From the NCBI GenBank assembly GCA_945865355.1, contig CAMBDN010000119.1:1-7661 (forward strand): a DNA stretch of 7,661 nucleotides, given 5' to 3'. Position 1 is the first letter of the stretch. Every line of letters begins with the position of its first letter. This document shows, in pieces, positions 1 to 6,163 of this stretch. Source of the DNA: Legionella genomosp. 1 (GTDB lineage: Bacteria; Pseudomonadota; Gammaproteobacteria; Legionellales; Legionellaceae). Below the pieces are notes generated by a model. That model did not search any database, was not told the DNA's origin, and worked only from the letters and a program-made list of their open reading frames with translations. The translations under genes and the position numbers were made by a program.

Positions 1-160
1 ACAATCAGTTAAGTCCAAGAATATAGGCTCTATCGTCAGGATATGTGGGTAAGTAATTAACCAGAAGAAAGAGTACATTAAATTATGATATTAATCGGTT
101 CGACAAAGAATCAATAAAATTGATAAGGAGCTGATTTTGAACTGGTTTAGTGTGCCGAGG
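1..160. other. AT-rich non-coding stretch
   Basis: All plus-strand frames are closed early (stops within the first 55 nt), and the minus strand has frequent stops. An AAGGAG at 125-130, six bases before a TTG, could start only a 24-codon reading that runs through the hairpin at 163-191. I see nothing functional that I can support here. Confidence 0.4.
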
Positions 161-162
161 GT

Positions 163-191
163 GTATGGGCGAGCGCGGTGTTCGCCCATAC
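163..191. terminator. Perfect 10-bp hairpin just past the small PA3496-like gene
   Basis: GTATGGGCGA (163-172) is perfectly complementary to TCGCCCATAC (182-191) across a 9-nt loop. The stem starts 5 nt past the stop codon of the minus-strand gene at 197-361, the right place for a 3' end structure. No T-run follows it on the minus strand. On the plus strand a short ATTTT follows. It is therefore either a non-canonical terminator or RNA-stabilising hairpin for the small gene, or a weak terminator for plus-strand transcription. Confidence 0.5.
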
Positions 192-196
192 GGATT

Positions 197-361
197 TTAA
201 AACTCGGTTAATTCTTCTCTTAGCCGACGTTCTTCATCCAAATCCTCGATGCGACGCCTTCTTTCTAATTTGGTGGATGAACTAACTTTGCTGGTATTCT
301 CCTGTGAGTCAACCGATGCTTCCACTTCCTCTGTTTCATCATCAAACTGCTGAGCCTTCAT
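197..361 (-). CDS. PA3496-family small protein (54 aa)
   Basis: This is a complete 54-residue protein. The first half is acidic and probably disordered (MKAQQFDDETEEVEASVDSQ). The second half is a highly charged helix containing RRRRIEDLDEERRLREEL. That R-R-x-I-E-D-x-x-E-x-R-R-L-R-x-E pattern matches my memory of the PA3496 family, called 'putative envelope integrity protein' in automated annotation; its biochemical role is unknown. There is no signal peptide or membrane segment. I chose the ATG at 359-361 because AGGGAG sits 7 nt upstream on the minus strand. The frame stays open to 466, but the extra 35 residues (Cys- and Trp-containing, unlike the family) have no comparable ribosome binding site. 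The gene appears to stand alone. The family call is from memory of the motif; the open frame and start are well supported. Confidence 0.75.
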   Translation of the reverse strand: MKAQQFDDETEEVEASVDSQENTSKVSSSTKLERRRRIEDLDEERRLREELTEF

Positions 362-385
362 AGCTTTTCTCCCTTGCTGAGTTCT

Positions 386-412
386 ATCATATCTCCTTTG
401 AACGCATAGCAA
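386..412 (-). promoter_or_regulatory. Possible sigma70 promoter of the small PA3496-like gene
   Basis: On the minus strand TATGAT (386-391, five of six matches to the -10 consensus) is preceded by TTGCTA (407-412, four of six to the -35), with a short 15-nt spacer. Transcription would start about 18 nt upstream of the ATG at 361, leaving just room for the AGGGAG ribosome binding site. The short spacer makes this a tentative call. Confidence 0.3.
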
Positions 413-429
413 GAAAATAGCAGAATTCG

Positions 430-442
430 TGTTCCAGGAACA
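430..442. promoter_or_regulatory. Perfect 13-nt palindrome, possible operator
   Basis: TGTTCC-a-GGAACA is a perfect inverted repeat with a single central base. It lies about 18 nt upstream of the proposed -35 box of the small gene. A second, shorter inverted repeat (GTGTG-gatg-CACAC, 453-466) is next to it. The size and placement suit a dimeric regulator, but I do not recognise the binding protein. Confidence 0.3.
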
Positions 443-576
443 GGAAAATTTGGTGTGGATGCACACTTAATTGCAGGCTAGCGATTAATTAGCGCGTAGA
501 AGGCGCGTGTTAACCATCAATATATGATTGAAAAATATGAATATTATTCTTGAGAAGCGCTTTTTTTATCATGCAG

Positions 577-655
577 CCCGTATGCAGCGCTGCGAAATAC
601 GGGGAGCGAGTAAAGATCCCCTATTTCGCTATCGTCACTTGCCAATGAGGCAGTG
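577..655 (-). terminator. Stacked hairpins downstream of katG
   Basis: Three stems lie within 90 nt of the katG stop codon. The nearest pairs 636-643 (CACTTGCC) with 649-655 (GGCAGTG), 7 bp with one bulged base. The strongest pairs 592-605 (GCGAAATACGGGGA) with 617-629 (TCCCCTATTTCGC), 13 bp with one bulged C and an 11-nt loop. The third pairs 577-583 (CCCGTAT) with 597-603 (ATACGGG), and cannot form together with the second because they share bases. None is followed by a T-run on the minus strand. I read the region as a 3' end structure that stabilises or helps terminate the katG message, not as a textbook intrinsic terminator. Confidence 0.4.
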
Positions 656-663
656 GTAGGTGT

Positions 664-2877
664 TCATTGACGGATATCAAAGCGATCTAAATTCATTACT
701 TTTACCCAAGCAGAAACAAAATCTTGAGTAAATTGTTTTTTTACTTCGTCCGTCGCATAAAACTCAGTTACTGCTCGTAATTCTGAATTAGAACCAAAGA
801 TAAGATCGGCCGCAGTTGCCTTCCATTTTAATTGACCTGTTTTTCTATCCACACCATCGTATATGCCTTCAACAGAAGACTTCTGCCACTTGGTTGAAAT
901 ATCCAGCAGATTAACAAAGAAATCATTGGTTAATGTACCGGGTTTTTTAGTCAATACACCGAACTCCACTTGTCCTGTATTCGCATTTAATGCACGCATT
1001 CCTCCAACTAAAACCGCCATTTCGGGCACCGATAAATTGAGCATGCTTGCCTTTATCACTAATAACTCTTCAGGCGATTGTTGATTATCATTTTGATAAT
1101 AATTACGAAAACCATCAGCGGTTGGCATTAGGTATGAAAAAGAATGGGTGTCAGTTTGAGCCTGCGACGCATCGGTGCGCCCAGGAATAAAAGGTACATT
1201 GATAACATAGCCACCTTCTTTTGCTGCTTCCTCCAAGGCCGAAGAGCCTGCAAGAACAATTAAATCGGCTAACGATATTTTTGTAGGACTGGTCTTATTA
1301 AAACTGTTTTGAATGCCTTCTAATGTGTTCAATACACGCGCTAACTCGCTTGGATTATTAGCCAACCAGTCTTTTTGAGGCGCTAGACGAATACGTGCTC
1401 CATTAGCGCCGCCTCTCATATCAGTCTGACGAAAAGTTGATGCCGAAGCCCAGGCAGTGCGAATCAACTCAGGAACGGTAAGCCCAGAATTTAAAACGTG
1501 CATCTTAAGTGCTGATATATTCTCAGCCGTTACCAGTTGGTCACTCATCGCAGGAACAGGATCTTGCCATACAAACTCTTCTTTAGGAAACATCGTACCT
1601 AAGTAGCGTGAGCGAGGCCCCATATCCCGATGCAAAAGTTTGAACCATGCTTTAGCAAAAGCACGCTCAAACGCCTCGGGATGTCCGAGGAATCGTTGGG
1701 AAATTTTGTGATAGGATGGATCGAATTTAAGTGCTAAATCCGTGGTAAACATCATCGGAGCATGTCCTTTATTGGCCACGTGCGCATCAGGAATTACTTT
1801 CGGCAAATTTTTGTCGCTTGGTTGCCATTGAGTTGCCCCACCAGGGCTTTTCGTTGGTACCCAATTAAACTTATAAAGATTTTGCAAGTAATTCTGTGAC
1901 CATTTAGTAGGCGTCATACTCCAAGCACCTTCTAGTCCGCTGGTTATGGTGTCATCGCCATTACCCGTACCGTAACCATTTTTCCAGCCAAACCCTTGTT
2001 CTTCAATAGGCGCTGCCTCAGGTGCTGGTCCTACGTATTTATGAGGATTAGCAGCGCCATGAGCTTTACCAAAAGCATGTCCACCAGCAATAAGCGCTAC
2101 TGTTTCTTCATCATTCATTCCCATACGACCAAATGCTTCACGAATGTCTTGAGCCGCAGCCATTGGATCCGCTTTTCCACTAGGCCCTTCTGGGTTGACA
2201 TAAATTAACCCCATTTGAGTCGCTGCCAGAGGTGTTGGTAGTTTACCCTTCCCCTCATCTTGCCGATTACTCGCAAGCCACTCTTTAGCGCCCCAATTGA
2301 CGGACTCAGGTTCCCAAGCATCTTCACGACCGCCAGCAAAGCCTAAGGTTTTAAATCCCATGGAATCGACAGCCACATTGCCTGCAAGCACGAGTAAATC
2401 TGCCCAAGAAATATTGTTACCGTATTTTTGCTTAATCGGCCAGAGTAAACGTCGTGCTTTATCTAAGTTGGCATTATCTGGCCAGCTATTGAGTGGGGCA
2501 AAGCGTTGATATCCACCATCAGCGCCACCTTGCCCATCAATAGCGCGATAGGTTCCAGCACTGTGCCAAGTCATACGAATAAAAAATGGGCCATAATTAC
2601 CATAGTCCGCAGGCCACCACTCTTGGGAAGAGGTCATTAGTTGTTGTAAATCGTGTACAAGCGCATTTAAATCTAAACGCTTAAATGCTTGGGGATAATT
2701 AAATTCAGCCCCTGAGGGATTGGAGCGTGCATCATTCTGGCGAAGGGGGCTAAGATCAAGTTTTTTTGGCCACCAGTATTCATTCGATACCGTTTCATTC
2801 GCAAAAGAGGGGGGCGTAACTAAAGGTAATATCATTAAAGCAATCCGTGCTAACACATGTATGTTATCCATAAACAT
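664..2877 (-). CDS. katG: Catalase-peroxidase KatG with signal peptide
   Basis: KatG is a bifunctional haem enzyme that dismutates hydrogen peroxide (catalase) and oxidises electron donors with it (peroxidase). The protein has 737 residues, full length for the family. The distal site R101-W104-H105 is in RMTWHSAGTYR. The Met-Tyr-Trp crosslink residues are W104, Y226 (MGLIYVNPEGP) and M252 (RMGMNDEE). The proximal haem ligand is H267 (AGGHAFGKAHG), backed by W326 (TPTKW) and D380 (TTDL). The mobile arginine is R417 (HRDMGP). The haemless C-terminal repeat domain runs from about residue 435. Unlike most KatGs, residues 1-26 look like a Sec signal peptide: R11, a hydrophobic stretch IALMILPLV, and PPSFA before NETVS. 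Export to the periplasm is inferred, as for E. coli KatP and Legionella KatA. The ribosome binding site is weak (a GGA 5 nt before the ATG at 2877). A second ATG two codons later would also serve. It has its own promoter. Confidence 0.95.
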   Translation of the reverse strand: MFMDNIHVLARIALMILPLVTPPSFANETVSNEYWWPKKLDLSPLRQNDARSNPSGAEFNYPQAFKRLDLNALVHDLQQLMTSSQEWWPADYGNYGPFFIRMTWHSAGTYRAIDGQGGADGGYQRFAPLNSWPDNANLDKARRLLWPIKQKYGNNISWADLLVLAGNVAVDSMGFKTLGFAGGREDAWEPESVNWGAKEWLASNRQDEGKGKLPTPLAATQMGLIYVNPEGPSGKADPMAAAQDIREAFGRMGMNDEETVALIAGGHAFGKAHGAANPHKYVGPAPEAAPIEEQGFGWKNGYGTGNGDDTITSGLEGAWSMTPTKWSQNYLQNLYKFNWVPTKSPGGATQWQPSDKNLPKVIPDAHVANKGHAPMMFTTDLALKFDPSYHKISQRFLGHPEAFERAFAKAWFKLLHRDMGPRSRYLGTMFPKEEFVWQDPVPAMSDQLVTAENISALKMHVLNSGLTVPELIRTAWASASTFRQTDMRGGANGARIRLAPQKDWLANNPSELARVLNTLEGIQNSFNKTSPTKISLADLIVLAGSSALEEAAKEGGYVINVPFIPGRTDASQAQTDTHSFSYLMPTADGFRNYYQNDNQQSPEELLVIKASMLNLSVPEMAVLVGGMRALNANTGQVEFGVLTKKPGTLTNDFFVNLLDISTKWQKSSVEGIYDGVDRKTGQLKWKATAADLIFGSNSELRAVTEFYATDEVKKQFTQDFVSAWVKVMNLDRFDIRQ

Positions 2878-2908
2878 ATCATTCCAACTTGAATAAGTTT
2901 AGTTTTTA

Positions 2909-2937
2909 ATTCTAACTGATGTTGATTCATGCAACAA
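2909..2937 (-). promoter_or_regulatory. Probable sigma70 promoter of katG
   Basis: On the minus strand TTGTTG (2932-2937) and TAGAAT (2909-2914) are separated by exactly 17 nt, placing the start site about 25 nt upstream of the katG ATG. A short inverted repeat, TGTTG/CAACA (2920-2924 and 2932-2936), overlaps the spacer and the -35 box and could bind a regulator. I see no clear OxyR tetrad pattern (ATAG-N7-CTAT). Confidence 0.45.
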
Positions 2938-3073
2938 CAATTTGGTCCGTAGCTGTAAATATGTTACGAATTGAGTTGTTACAAATTTTATGGGGAAACA
3001 GCCGCGGAGAATTACGATGCCCTGGGATCATTGTGGGATATTCTCAGGGCAGCTCTATTCAGTTGTTCTAGTG
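2938..3073. other. Intergenic gap between katG promoter and the 500-aa gene
   Basis: This gap of about 135 bp holds no gene I can support. The only structure noted is GCCCTG (3020-3025) paired with CAGGGC (3046-3051) over a loop of about 20 nt, roughly 25 nt past the stop of the 500-residue gene. It has no T-run, so it is only a weak candidate for a 3' end hairpin of that gene. Confidence 0.3.
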
Positions 3074-4576
3074 TTATAGGCTATTGGTGGGTTCATCGTC
3101 GCCTAGCTCCATATCATCACCTGGAACCCTCTCCATGCTCTTGGCGTCTGTACGAGCGGTATCTAAACGATCTCTCAACTCCGCATATCGAGCCGTATTA
3201 CTGTTCCCCGCGTCAGGATTGTCTGGATCGGTGACGGAGCTTATCTGCATGACCGCTTCTCTTCGCTCTGCGGCAGCGTATTGGGCGGATGCATCGATGG
3301 CTGCAAACTCTTTGCCTTTGTCCTTGAATAATTTCTCTCTCAAAGCCTTACCGGTGTAGTCTGTGCCATTGACCGTTATTGTAATTTTGTCAACATCAAA
3401 GCCCGATTCTCGTGCTGCTTCATAGGCTGCGCGTCCATCTCGCATAGCGTGCTCTTCACTTTTGTTATCAACTGTCATGGTTATGGAATCATAACCGCAC
3501 GCTCTAACGGCTCCGGCGAGCCCCATCATATCGGCCTTTAATTTTTCTTCGGAGCTATTATAGTAGCCTACACCGGTGATGTTGTTCGGGAGCTCCATCG
3601 AAAAAGTGCCGTTTTCATTTACCGTAATGTCTCTACCCGTAATGGTTTTCAGTGTTTGTAAATCGCTGGGTTTCATTCCCTTGAAGAGGGCACGATTACC
3701 CTTCCGGCCTTGCTGTACGACAACATTTGGCGAACCATCTTGATGGTTTGCATCGTGAAGTCTATCGATCTCTATTTCCATGGCTTTATCGTGAAGTCTA
3801 TCGATCTCTATTTCCATGGCTTTATTGTATTTTTTCAAGACTGCAAAATAAAATAGTCTATCGACTTCAAGTTGTGAAAGGTTATGCATTTTACTTAAGG
3901 GTTTTTTTACGCCCTCATCAAATTTTGCTAAATCTTTCCCATTGGCTGATGCCTGCGTTTTAGCCACCTCTTCTGGTTTGTCCTTGAATTGCTCAGGGGT
4001 TAAGCCACATGCCCCTTGCAATGCCTGTTGATGAAGAGGATCATCAAATACGGCTTTGAGTGCGGCTTGTTCAGCTGCCTGCTGCTCCTTCATAGCACCA
4101 TGGGCTAGACTGTGTAACTTGTGCATACGAGTGAGTAATGTTTCGGGATCATATAATGCTCTGCTGTTTTTGATGGTTTCTTTTATTGCAGCCATCCCTT
4201 CTTCATATTGTTTCATTTTTTTAGTGAACGCTTCAGTCGGTTTTAGTGCGTCAGGGATAGCTTGAGCTGTAGGGGATTCAGCCGGTAACGTGCTAATTTT
4301 CTCTAAACCGGTGTCTTTCCATAACGCTTCAAGCCTTTTGCTGCTTGAATTAATGTAATTTTTCAACCCATCTGCACTGGGTACCAATGCATCTGCCTTT
4401 GCTGGATCAAATTGCATGCTTAAATCAACGTCGCGTAGCAGGGATGCTTGCGCTGCTGGGGATAGTTTATTGAGAGTTTCCTTTGAACGTAAAGGACCCC
4501 ACCAAGCATCAGTGCTACCCCACCAACCACCGGTTACTCTTCCAAGTAAATTTAAGCCTGTTTTAAATCCTGACAT
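3074..4576 (-). CDS. Unrecognised 500-aa protein, candidate secreted effector
   Basis: I do not recognise this 500-residue protein. The N-terminus has no signal peptide but carries two Trp pairs (GWWGSTDAWWG, residues 17-27). Residues 30-280 look almost wholly alpha-helical and charged. Within them KAMEIEIDRLHD occurs twice in a row (252-263 and 264-275). Residues 300-415 change character to alternating strands and helices (ITVNENGTFSMELPNN; SITMTVDNKSEEHAMRDGRAAYEAA; DKITITVNGTDYTGKALREKL). This could be a compact domain, distantly reminiscent of the LPD7 fold of large relaxases and Legionella proteins, but that is a weak impression. Residues 420-480 are helical. The last 20 are acidic and polar (MERVPGDDMELGDDEPTNSL). 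A C-terminal acidic tail on a soluble orphan protein is what many Dot/Icm type IV substrates look like; effector status is inference. The start at 4576 has a ribosome binding site (GCAGGTG) 5 nt away. The gene is monocistronic. Confidence 0.85.
   Translation of the reverse strand: MSGFKTGLNLLGRVTGGWWGSTDAWWGPLRSKETLNKLSPAAQASLLRDVDLSMQFDPAKADALVPSADGLKNYINSSSKRLEALWKDTGLEKISTLPAESPTAQAIPDALKPTEAFTKKMKQYEEGMAAIKETIKNSRALYDPETLLTRMHKLHSLAHGAMKEQQAAEQAALKAVFDDPLHQQALQGACGLTPEQFKDKPEEVAKTQASANGKDLAKFDEGVKKPLSKMHNLSQLEVDRLFYFAVLKKYNKAMEIEIDRLHDKAMEIEIDRLHDANHQDGSPNVVVQQGRKGNRALFKGMKPSDLQTLKTITGRDITVNENGTFSMELPNNITGVGYYNSSEEKLKADMMGLAGAVRACGYDSITMTVDNKSEEHAMRDGRAAYEAARESGFDVDKITITVNGTDYTGKALREKLFKDKGKEFAAIDASAQYAAAERREAVMQISSVTDPDNPDAGNSNTARYAELRDRLDTARTDAKSMERVPGDDMELGDDEPTNSL
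3752..3825. repeat. 36-bp perfect tandem duplication inside the 500-aa gene
   Basis: Two identical 36-bp units lie back to back (3752-3787 and 3788-3823), with identity running on 2 nt into the next bases. Each unit is 12 codons, so the frame is kept and the peptide KAMEIEIDRLHD is doubled. Absence of any substitution implies a recent duplication or ongoing slippage. Confidence 0.95.
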
Positions 4577-4610
4577 TATTACACCTGCATTTTTAGGGTG
4601 ATTTAATAAA

Positions 4611-4616
4611 AGTATA
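4611..4616 (-). promoter_or_regulatory. Possible -10 box of the 500-aa gene
   Basis: TATACT on the minus strand (five of six matches to the -10 consensus) lies 34 nt upstream of the ATG at 4576. No good -35 is seen at the right distance; the nearest is TTTGTA with a 16-nt spacer. A CTTAATTT element at 4636-4643 resembles one half of the direct-repeat box of PmrA in Legionella, but there is no second half-site at the right spacing, so I do not call it. Confidence 0.35.
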
Positions 4617-4690
4617 ACATTAGATTATTATCTACAAATTAAGTGAGGGCAAGATCATCAATAAATGGCCTGAATGTCTCCTAGGTTCTA

Positions 4691-4710
4691 TAAAAGCACT
4701 AACTTAGTGC
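4691..4710 (-). terminator. Intrinsic terminator of the metNIQ operon
   Basis: On the minus strand GCACTAA-g-TTAGTGC (4696-4710) folds into a stem of five to seven base pairs and is followed at once by TTTTAT. It begins 18 nt past the metQ stop codon. The stem is short and has few GC pairs, but position, symmetry and T-run all fit Rho-independent termination. Confidence 0.65.
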
Positions 4711-4728
4711 CATTAATATTAAAGCCTA

Positions 4729-5505
4729 TTACCAGGCTACGATGGCCGCATCACCGAATAGTTCTTGTGCTTTTTCTTTTACTTCCGTGGAATTAACGGC
4801 TTGCACGAACAGGGCTAGTTGTTCTTTTTTATCGCTATTACGACGAATAACGATTAAATTTGCATAGGGTGAATCCTTGCCTTCGGTAAATAGGGCATCT
4901 CGTGATGGGCGAAGTCCTGCAGGAATAGCAAATGTGGTGTTAATGACTGCCGCATCTACATCAGCTAATATTCTAGGCAATTGGGCTGCATCTAACTCTT
5001 TGAAGCGGAATTTTTTTGGATTGCTTGTGATATCTTGCAGGTTGGCTAGCGGCGCTTTTTTGAGTTTTATAAGGCCTGCTTTTTGCAGCAACAGTAATGA
5101 ACGCGCTTCATTGCTTGGATCATTGGGTAAAGCGATTGTAGCATTATTAGGTAACTGTTTGAGTGACTTGATTTTGATGGAATAGATGCCTGTGGGATAC
5201 ACAAATGTTTTACCGATTGCCTCTAGAGAGTAACCATGAGCTTGCGACGCTGCTTTTAGGTAAGGTAAATGCTGATAGATATTCGCATCCAAACTACCAT
5301 CCTGTAGCGCTTCGTTCGGTAAATTGTAATCATTGAACTCTACAATTTTAACGGTGATTCCATAGCGCTCAAGGGCGACTTTTTGGGCAACCTCAACCAA
5401 TTCCGTTTCAGGCCCTGAAATCGTGCCAACGACCAAGGTATTCGGTGATGGTTTGCTGCAAGCTACAAGTGCTAACAGTAAAGTGAAAATACTAATGATA
5501 CGCAT
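4729..5505 (-). CDS. metQ: Methionine-binding lipoprotein MetQ
   Basis: This is the substrate-binding protein of the methionine ABC importer (NlpA/MetQ family), lipid-anchored on the outer face of the inner membrane; it captures D- or L-methionine and passes it to MetI. It has 258 residues, close to E. coli MetQ. A type II signal peptide ends in the lipobox L-V-A-C with the lipidated cysteine at residue 16 (MRIISIFTLLLALVAC). Family hallmarks follow: VGTISGPETELVE, LDANIYQHLPYL, TFVYPTGIYS, ALPNDPSNEARSLLLLQKAG, AVINTTFAIPAGL and KDSPYANLIVIR. The frame is open to an ATG at 5523, but I chose the ATG at 5503-5505. It has a strong ribosome binding site (AAGAGGTG, about 5 nt away) and puts the signal peptide right at the start. 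The metI stop lies 10 nt upstream, and the ribosome binding site overlaps it (TAAGAGGTG). Confidence 0.93.
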   Translation of the reverse strand: MRIISIFTLLLALVACSKPSPNTLVVGTISGPETELVEVAQKVALERYGITVKIVEFNDYNLPNEALQDGSLDANIYQHLPYLKAASQAHGYSLEAIGKTFVYPTGIYSIKIKSLKQLPNNATIALPNDPSNEARSLLLLQKAGLIKLKKAPLANLQDITSNPKKFRFKELDAAQLPRILADVDAAVINTTFAIPAGLRPSRDALFTEGKDSPYANLIVIRRNSDKKEQLALFVQAVNSTEVKEKAQELFGDAAIVAW

Positions 5506-5515
5506 GTTACACCTC

Positions 5516-6163
5516 TTAATCATGTAAAAAACGGCGTGCTAAGCGGTCGCCGCCGGTTTGTAATAATTGCACGATAACGACCAAGATGAGCACAGTGGCT
5601 ATCATGACACTCACATTAAATCGTTGATAGCCATAGCGAATGGCAAGATCACCTAAACCACCACCGCCCACCGTTCCTGCCATTGCCGAGTAGTTGACCA
5701 GGGTGATTGCGGTAACTGTGGTCGCGTTGATTAACGAAGGCATCGCTTCCGGCAATAAAATGTGGCGAATGGTTTGCCACGTGCTAGCGCCCATAGCAAA
5801 ACCTGCTTCAATTAGCCCTGAGGGTATACTTTGGTAAACATTATCAACAAGACGCGCAAAAAACGGTGTGGCACCAAGGGTGAGTGGAACCATTGCTGCA
5901 TGGATGCCAATCGATGTGCCAACGATTAAACGGGTAAAGGGGATGAGGGCGACCAGTAAAATGATGAAGGGTATCGAGCGACTGAAGTTGATAAGTCCAG
6001 CTATCAAGCGGTTGAGGGTAGGATTGGGTTTTATTTTTCCGCTGGTAAATAGAATGGTGCCTAAGGGTAAACCAAGAATAATAGCAAATATTGTACTGGC
6101 AAGGACCATATAAATGGTTTCACCAGTGGCTACCAATAAATCATAAATCATTGTCAGTGACAT
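5516..6163 (-). CDS. metI: Methionine ABC transporter permease MetI
   Basis: This is the membrane subunit of the methionine importer, acting as a homodimer. It has 215 residues, against 217 in E. coli. Hydrophobic segments at about 17-40, 57-78, 86-105, 146-167 and 186-203 fit the five-helix MetI topology. The coupling (EAA) loop, which docks on MetN, is EAGFAMGASTWQTIRHILLP (119-138). Other conserved stretches are FSRSIPFIILLVALIPFTR, VGTSIGIHAAMVPLT and NYSAMAGTVGGGGLGDLA. The start at 6163 matches the E. coli N-terminus in length (MSxxMxxLL) and has GGAG 10 nt upstream. An alternative ATG is 4 codons in. The gene overlaps the end of metN by 23 nt, which implies translational coupling, and is followed 10 nt later by metQ. 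Confidence 0.95.
   Translation of the reverse strand: MSLTMIYDLLVATGETIYMVLASTIFAIILGLPLGTILFTSGKIKPNPTLNRLIAGLINFSRSIPFIILLVALIPFTRLIVGTSIGIHAAMVPLTLGATPFFARLVDNVYQSIPSGLIEAGFAMGASTWQTIRHILLPEAMPSLINATTVTAITLVNYSAMAGTVGGGGLGDLAIRYGYQRFNVSVMIATVLILVVIVQLLQTGGDRLARRFLHD

Noticed and set aside
137..211. 24-codon plus-strand frame from TTG with AAGGAG six bases upstream
   Set aside because: It runs through the hairpin at 163-191 and into the end of the minus-strand gene. Peptide composition is not informative, and the ribosome binding site match alone is weak evidence.
430..442. LexA box
   Set aside because: The palindrome does not fit CTGT-N8-ACAG or the Gram-positive GAAC-N4-GTTC pattern.
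2971..3234. 87-codon plus-strand reading frame in and beyond the gap after the 500-aa gene
   Set aside because: It overlaps the C-terminus of the minus-strand gene, has a Cys/Trp/Tyr-rich composition typical of antisense readings, and lacks a convincing ribosome binding site.
3370..3680. LPD7-type domain in the 500-aa protein
   Set aside because: The alternating strand-helix pattern is reminiscent, but the family's typical G-W and G-Y positions are not clearly matched, so I do not annotate it.
3752..3825. CRISPR repeats
   Set aside because: There are only two copies, directly abutting with no spacers, and they are in frame within a coding region.
4636..4643. PmrA box upstream of the 500-aa gene
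   Set aside because: Only one CTTAATTT half-site is visible; the known element needs two in direct repeat with fixed spacing.
4877..5185. 102-codon plus-strand frame opposite metQ
   Set aside because: It lies wholly inside metQ, whose family motifs run through the same bases.
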